Below, piece by piece: positions 61,667-64,000 of a stretch of 64,000 bases of DNA. The DNA comes from Flexibacter flexilis DSM 6793 (GTDB lineage: Bacteria; Bacteroidota; Bacteroidia; Cytophagales; Flexibacteraceae): contig NZ_FOLE01000001.1 of the NCBI RefSeq assembly GCF_900112255.1, positions 124,001-188,000 of the forward strand. Direction: 5' to 3'. Below the pieces are notes generated by a model, which worked only from the letters and a program-made list of their open reading frames with translations, did no database searches and was not told where the DNA came from. The first letter of the stretch is position 1, and each line of letters opens with the position of its first letter. A program made the position numbers and the translations under genes.

Positions 61667-61801
61667 AAATTTTTATTTAAATTTTAGAATACCGCTATCA
61701 AACAAAAACCTATAAAAAAAACACTTACAATATTTTTATTTTAATTTATTCAAGATAACACCTAACAGAATGCAAAATTATAGAAACATTTATCCAAAAC
61801 A

Positions 61802-61835
61802 AAAAGCCCCCAAGCATAGCGGCTCGGAGGCTTTT
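61802..61835 (-). terminator. Terminator of the DUF4397 gene
   Basis: An imperfect stem AAAAGCCCCC/GGAGGCTTTT (61802-61811 with 61826-61835, one mismatch) with inner pairs, 26 bases past the stop, preceded on plus by A-rich sequence that gives the T tract on minus. Confidence 0.82.
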
Positions 61836-61860
61836 CTTAATTATAAATTATCAAGCAATA

Positions 61861-62583
61861 TTAGTTGTGTTGGATAACCGTGTAGCCCAAACCTAAACTG
61901 CCTGAACCTGTTACGCTACCACGCAAAACAACCGTATAGTTTTTGCCTGCACTAAACGTTTCTACTACGTCAATGGGGCTGTATTTGGTTGTTGTTTTCT
62001 TTGTATTTTGTCTAATACGCCAATTTACTTGGCCAGCGTCTATCGCTTTGAATGCCGTGATCGTAGTAGTAGCTGCACGGAAAGCACGAGAGCTAAAAAT
62101 AACGCTAGCAACTGTAGCCGTATCCACCACTTCGGCGGTGTCGGCAGAAGCCGAAAGTTGCAAGAAACGAACTTGCGCTTTGCCATCTACTGCCGCAGGA
62201 AAAGATTCTGTAACAATAAGAGGAGCACTTACATCAGTGGCAAATACTGAATAGTATTTACCCTTCAAAAATGTTGCTTGCGTAGTAGTTGCTGTACGTT
62301 TTCCCGTAGAATCAAAGCCGATGGTATGCAAACCTGTTTTTACAGAAGAATAAAGTGCCGTAGAACCCGAATTTGCCCCTAAAGCTAAATTTGTTTGGCC
62401 AACAGCGGCATTATCGTACAAGAAATCAAGGCTTTGGTTATTTGCCCAAAAGTTAAAACCAGCCACGTTGGTAGTTGCCGTAGCTGTAGAAGGAACTGGC
62501 GTAGGATACTCTGGGTCTTCGCAAGCAAATGAAAAAGCAGCCAAAGCAGCTATCAAAATTTTGTTAGTTATTTTCATTTTCAT
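61861..62583 (-). CDS. DUF4397 domain-containing lipoprotein
   Basis: A lipoprotein of about 240 residues. The start MKMKITNKILIAALAAFSFACED at 62583 (or two codons on) gives a signal peptide with the lipobox SFAC, so the mature protein starts at Cys and is lipid-anchored. The rest is a DUF4397 beta-sandwich: VAGFNFWANNQSLDFLYDN (in parts), VRFLQLSASADTAEV and a terminal YTVVLRGSVTGSGSLGLGY. It is downstream of a TonB-dependent receptor on the same strand with a strong hairpin between, and is probably its surface or periplasmic accessory. Confidence 0.85.
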   Translation of the reverse strand: MKMKITNKILIAALAAFSFACEDPEYPTPVPSTATATTNVAGFNFWANNQSLDFLYDNAAVGQTNLALGANSGSTALYSSVKTGLHTIGFDSTGKRTATTTQATFLKGKYYSVFATDVSAPLIVTESFPAAVDGKAQVRFLQLSASADTAEVVDTATVASVIFSSRAFRAATTTITAFKAIDAGQVNWRIRQNTKKTTTKYSPIDVVETFSAGKNYTVVLRGSVTGSGSLGLGYTVIQHN

Positions 62584-62602
62584 TAAAATCTTTTGTGAAA
62601 AG

Positions 62603-62627
62603 GAGTGCTGCATTAGGCGCAGCACTC
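62603..62627 (-). terminator. Intercistronic hairpin between receptor and lipoprotein
   Basis: A perfect 9-bp stem GAGTGCTGC/GCAGCACTC with a seven-base loop, 37 bases past the receptor stop and 19 before the lipoprotein start. The T tract is short (CTTTTC), so it may attenuate or stabilise the transcript rather than end it. Confidence 0.65.
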
Positions 62628-62664
62628 TATGAGTTTAATATTTGATAATCAACTAATTTTAATC

Positions 62665-64000
62665 TTAGAAGATATAACGCACGCCCACTTGTGCTTGCCA
62701 ACGTGAGTTAAGTTGGCTCACTTGCCATGCGCGAGTAGGTGAAGAAGCCGTACCGCTACCGAAGCTAAATTGTGGGCGGCCAGTAGCTGCATCCAAACCT
62801 TTGTAGTTCAAAAGTTCATAGCTTTGGTTAGTTACGGTATAGTCTCTACCCCAATCTTTATTCAACATATTGCCTGCATTGATTACGTCCAAAGAAAGTT
62901 GAAGCGTATGTTTGTTTTTAGCAGTATTGATAAAGAATTCTTGCATTACACGAAGGTCGAAACGATGTGTCCAAGGCGTACGAGCAGCATTGCGTTCTGC
63001 GTAGTTACCTTTGCGGTCTTTCAAATAATCATCACCATCAATAAAAGCATTCAATTCAGCCCATTGTTGGTCTAAAGAGCGTTTATCTGAAGCACTAGCA
63101 GGCACAAGCAAAATTTCATCGCGAGAGGCAGGCACATAAATCAAGTCGTTGGCTGTAGCACCGTCACCGTTAAGGTCGTTGGTATAAACATACGAGAATG
63201 GCTGACCCGATTGGCCGTTATAGAACAAAGAAACAGTTGTTGCAAAATGTTTCGCATATTCTTTGCGGTACGAGAAAGCACCCATCAAACGATGACGAAT
63301 ATCAAACTGCGAGTAAGCCAATGGCAATGTGTTCGGGCCTGCTACTTGTTGGTTAAATTCCCAAACAGAAGCTGCCGTAGAGCTACCACCCGAATATACA
63401 TCGCGAGATTGGCCATACGTATAAGCTGCCGTAGCGAAGAAACCATGTTCGAATTTCTTTTGCAATTGCGCAGTAAGGCTGTATTGGTAACCTTTGCTTG
63501 TGTTATCCAACAAAATTACGCTGTTGAAGTTGGTACTATTGATAAAACGTTGAGAAGGATATACAGGACGGCCATCACCTACAAGCAACGAGTCTCCGCC
63601 TTTTTTCGACTGCTCAAATGATTTCAAGTTAATATCTTTTGGCAATACGTCGTTAAGTGTTTTGGTAAACATCGCTTCCACTGTTGCTACTAAGCCCCAA
63701 GGCAACGCTCTGTCCACCGCCAAGTTGAAACGCAACAATTGCGGCATTTTGAAATTACGGCTCGTAACCGCGATGCTACCTTTAGAAGCTGCACCACTTT
63801 GATATTTAGCTTTAATAGAATCTGGAACAACTGCACCAAGAGCAGGAGCAGCCGTGCCACGCAAATCTACGCTACCAAAATCTACACCAGTACCACCATA
63901 TTGGTTAGAAATCCAAACATAAGGCACGCGACCAGAGAAAACACCAGCACCGCCGCGTACTTGCGTCATTTTATCACCTTTCACGTCCCAGTTAAAGCCT
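62665..64000 (-). CDS. TonB-dependent receptor, C-terminal part
   Basis: Outer-membrane TonB-dependent receptor whose N-terminus lies beyond the right edge; the frame is open from 64000 (GFNWDVKGDKMTQVRGGAG) to the stop at 62665, about 444 codons. The visible part is the beta-barrel of the Oar/carboxypeptidase-regulatory type: VFSGRVPYVWISNQYG, alternating aromatic strands, MEAMFTKTLNDV-type VEAMFTKTLNDV, and a final strand ending VGVRYIF with the C-terminal phenylalanine needed for BAM insertion. The ligand cannot be told. Confidence 0.88.
   Translation of the reverse strand, partial: GFNWDVKGDKMTQVRGGAGVFSGRVPYVWISNQYGGTGVDFGSVDLRGTAAPALGAVVPDSIKAKYQSGAASKGSIAVTSRNFKMPQLLRFNLAVDRALPWGLVATVEAMFTKTLNDVLPKDINLKSFEQSKKGGDSLLVGDGRPVYPSQRFINSTNFNSVILLDNTSKGYQYSLTAQLQKKFEHGFFATAAYTYGQSRDVYSGGSSTAASVWEFNQQVAGPNTLPLAYSQFDIRHRLMGAFSYRKEYAKHFATTVSLFYNGQSGQPFSYVYTNDLNGDGATANDLIYVPASRDEILLVPASASDKRSLDQQWAELNAFIDGDDYLKDRKGNYAERNAARTPWTHRFDLRVMQEFFINTAKNKHTLQLSLDVINAGNMLNKDWGRDYTVTNQSYELLNYKGLDAATGRPQFSFGSGTASSPTRAWQVSQLNSRWQAQVGVRYIF

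Overview
The window is a chromosomal segment from a member of the Bacteroidota, most likely of the Cytophagales type. The evidence is two secreted proteins with type IX secretion (T9SS) C-terminal sorting domains, a TonB-dependent receptor next to a DUF4397 lipoprotein, rnpA directly upstream of an S41 peptidase, a bacillithiol deacetylase (BshB1), kynurenine 3-monooxygenase, a lysyl-tRNA synthetase with a C-terminal extension, and several promoters of the Bacteroidota form TTTG-N18-20-TAnnTTTG. The genus cannot be fixed from the sequence alone. No rRNA, tRNA, CRISPR array or transposase was seen.

Layout. 1-8.2 kb (mostly minus strand): a truncated MFS exporter, S41 peptidase, rnpA, a YfiR-family protein, the DUF779 / acetaldehyde-type aldehyde dehydrogenase pair, and an AI-2E family transporter. 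8.7-27.7 kb (all plus strand, visibly AT-richer): a continuous array of about 23 small to medium genes. Recognisable members are SMI1/KNR4 (SUKH), Imm26, Imm21-like, Imm5-like, DUF6892-like, DUF3859, WGR, leucine-rich-repeat, ankyrin and HEAT-like proteins. No toxin gene is visible. This is best read as a polyimmunity locus, a bank of immunity genes against contact-dependent or secreted polymorphic toxins. 27.7-31.0 kb: a broken Fur-family gene fused to a copy of the AI-2E gene start and its upstream region, then an AbiL-like defence pair (AAA ATPase plus RloB) and a small protein with a HEPN-type R-x4-H motif. Copies of a short intergenic repeat flank both the array and the AbiL pair.

31.2-64 kb returns to housekeeping and metabolic genes: lysS; a minus-strand lactonase / alcohol dehydrogenase / semialdehyde dehydrogenase set that matches the logic of a gamma-butyrolactone (blcCBA/attMLK-type) catabolic operon; a T9SS-exported alpha-amylase; an atypical SDR lacking the catalytic tyrosine; a patatin; an LTA-synthase-like sulfatase; a TerB-like protein; a POT peptide transporter; a membrane GAF protein; an M23/LysM peptidase; trxB; bshB1; a 42-bp minisatellite of eight units; DUF4293; a SiaC-like protein; uvrA; a beta-helix T9SS protein; kmo; a second patatin; a DUF4397 lipoprotein; and a TonB-dependent receptor cut by the right edge. 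Most transcription units end in clear stem-loop terminators.

Taken together, the core genes handle RNA processing, thiol redox, DNA repair, aldehyde and lactone oxidation and polymer degradation. The 22-kb accessory region between the AI-2E transporter and lysS is a defence and immunity hotspot bounded by repeats and gene debris. All family names come from reading the translated sequences, not from database searches.
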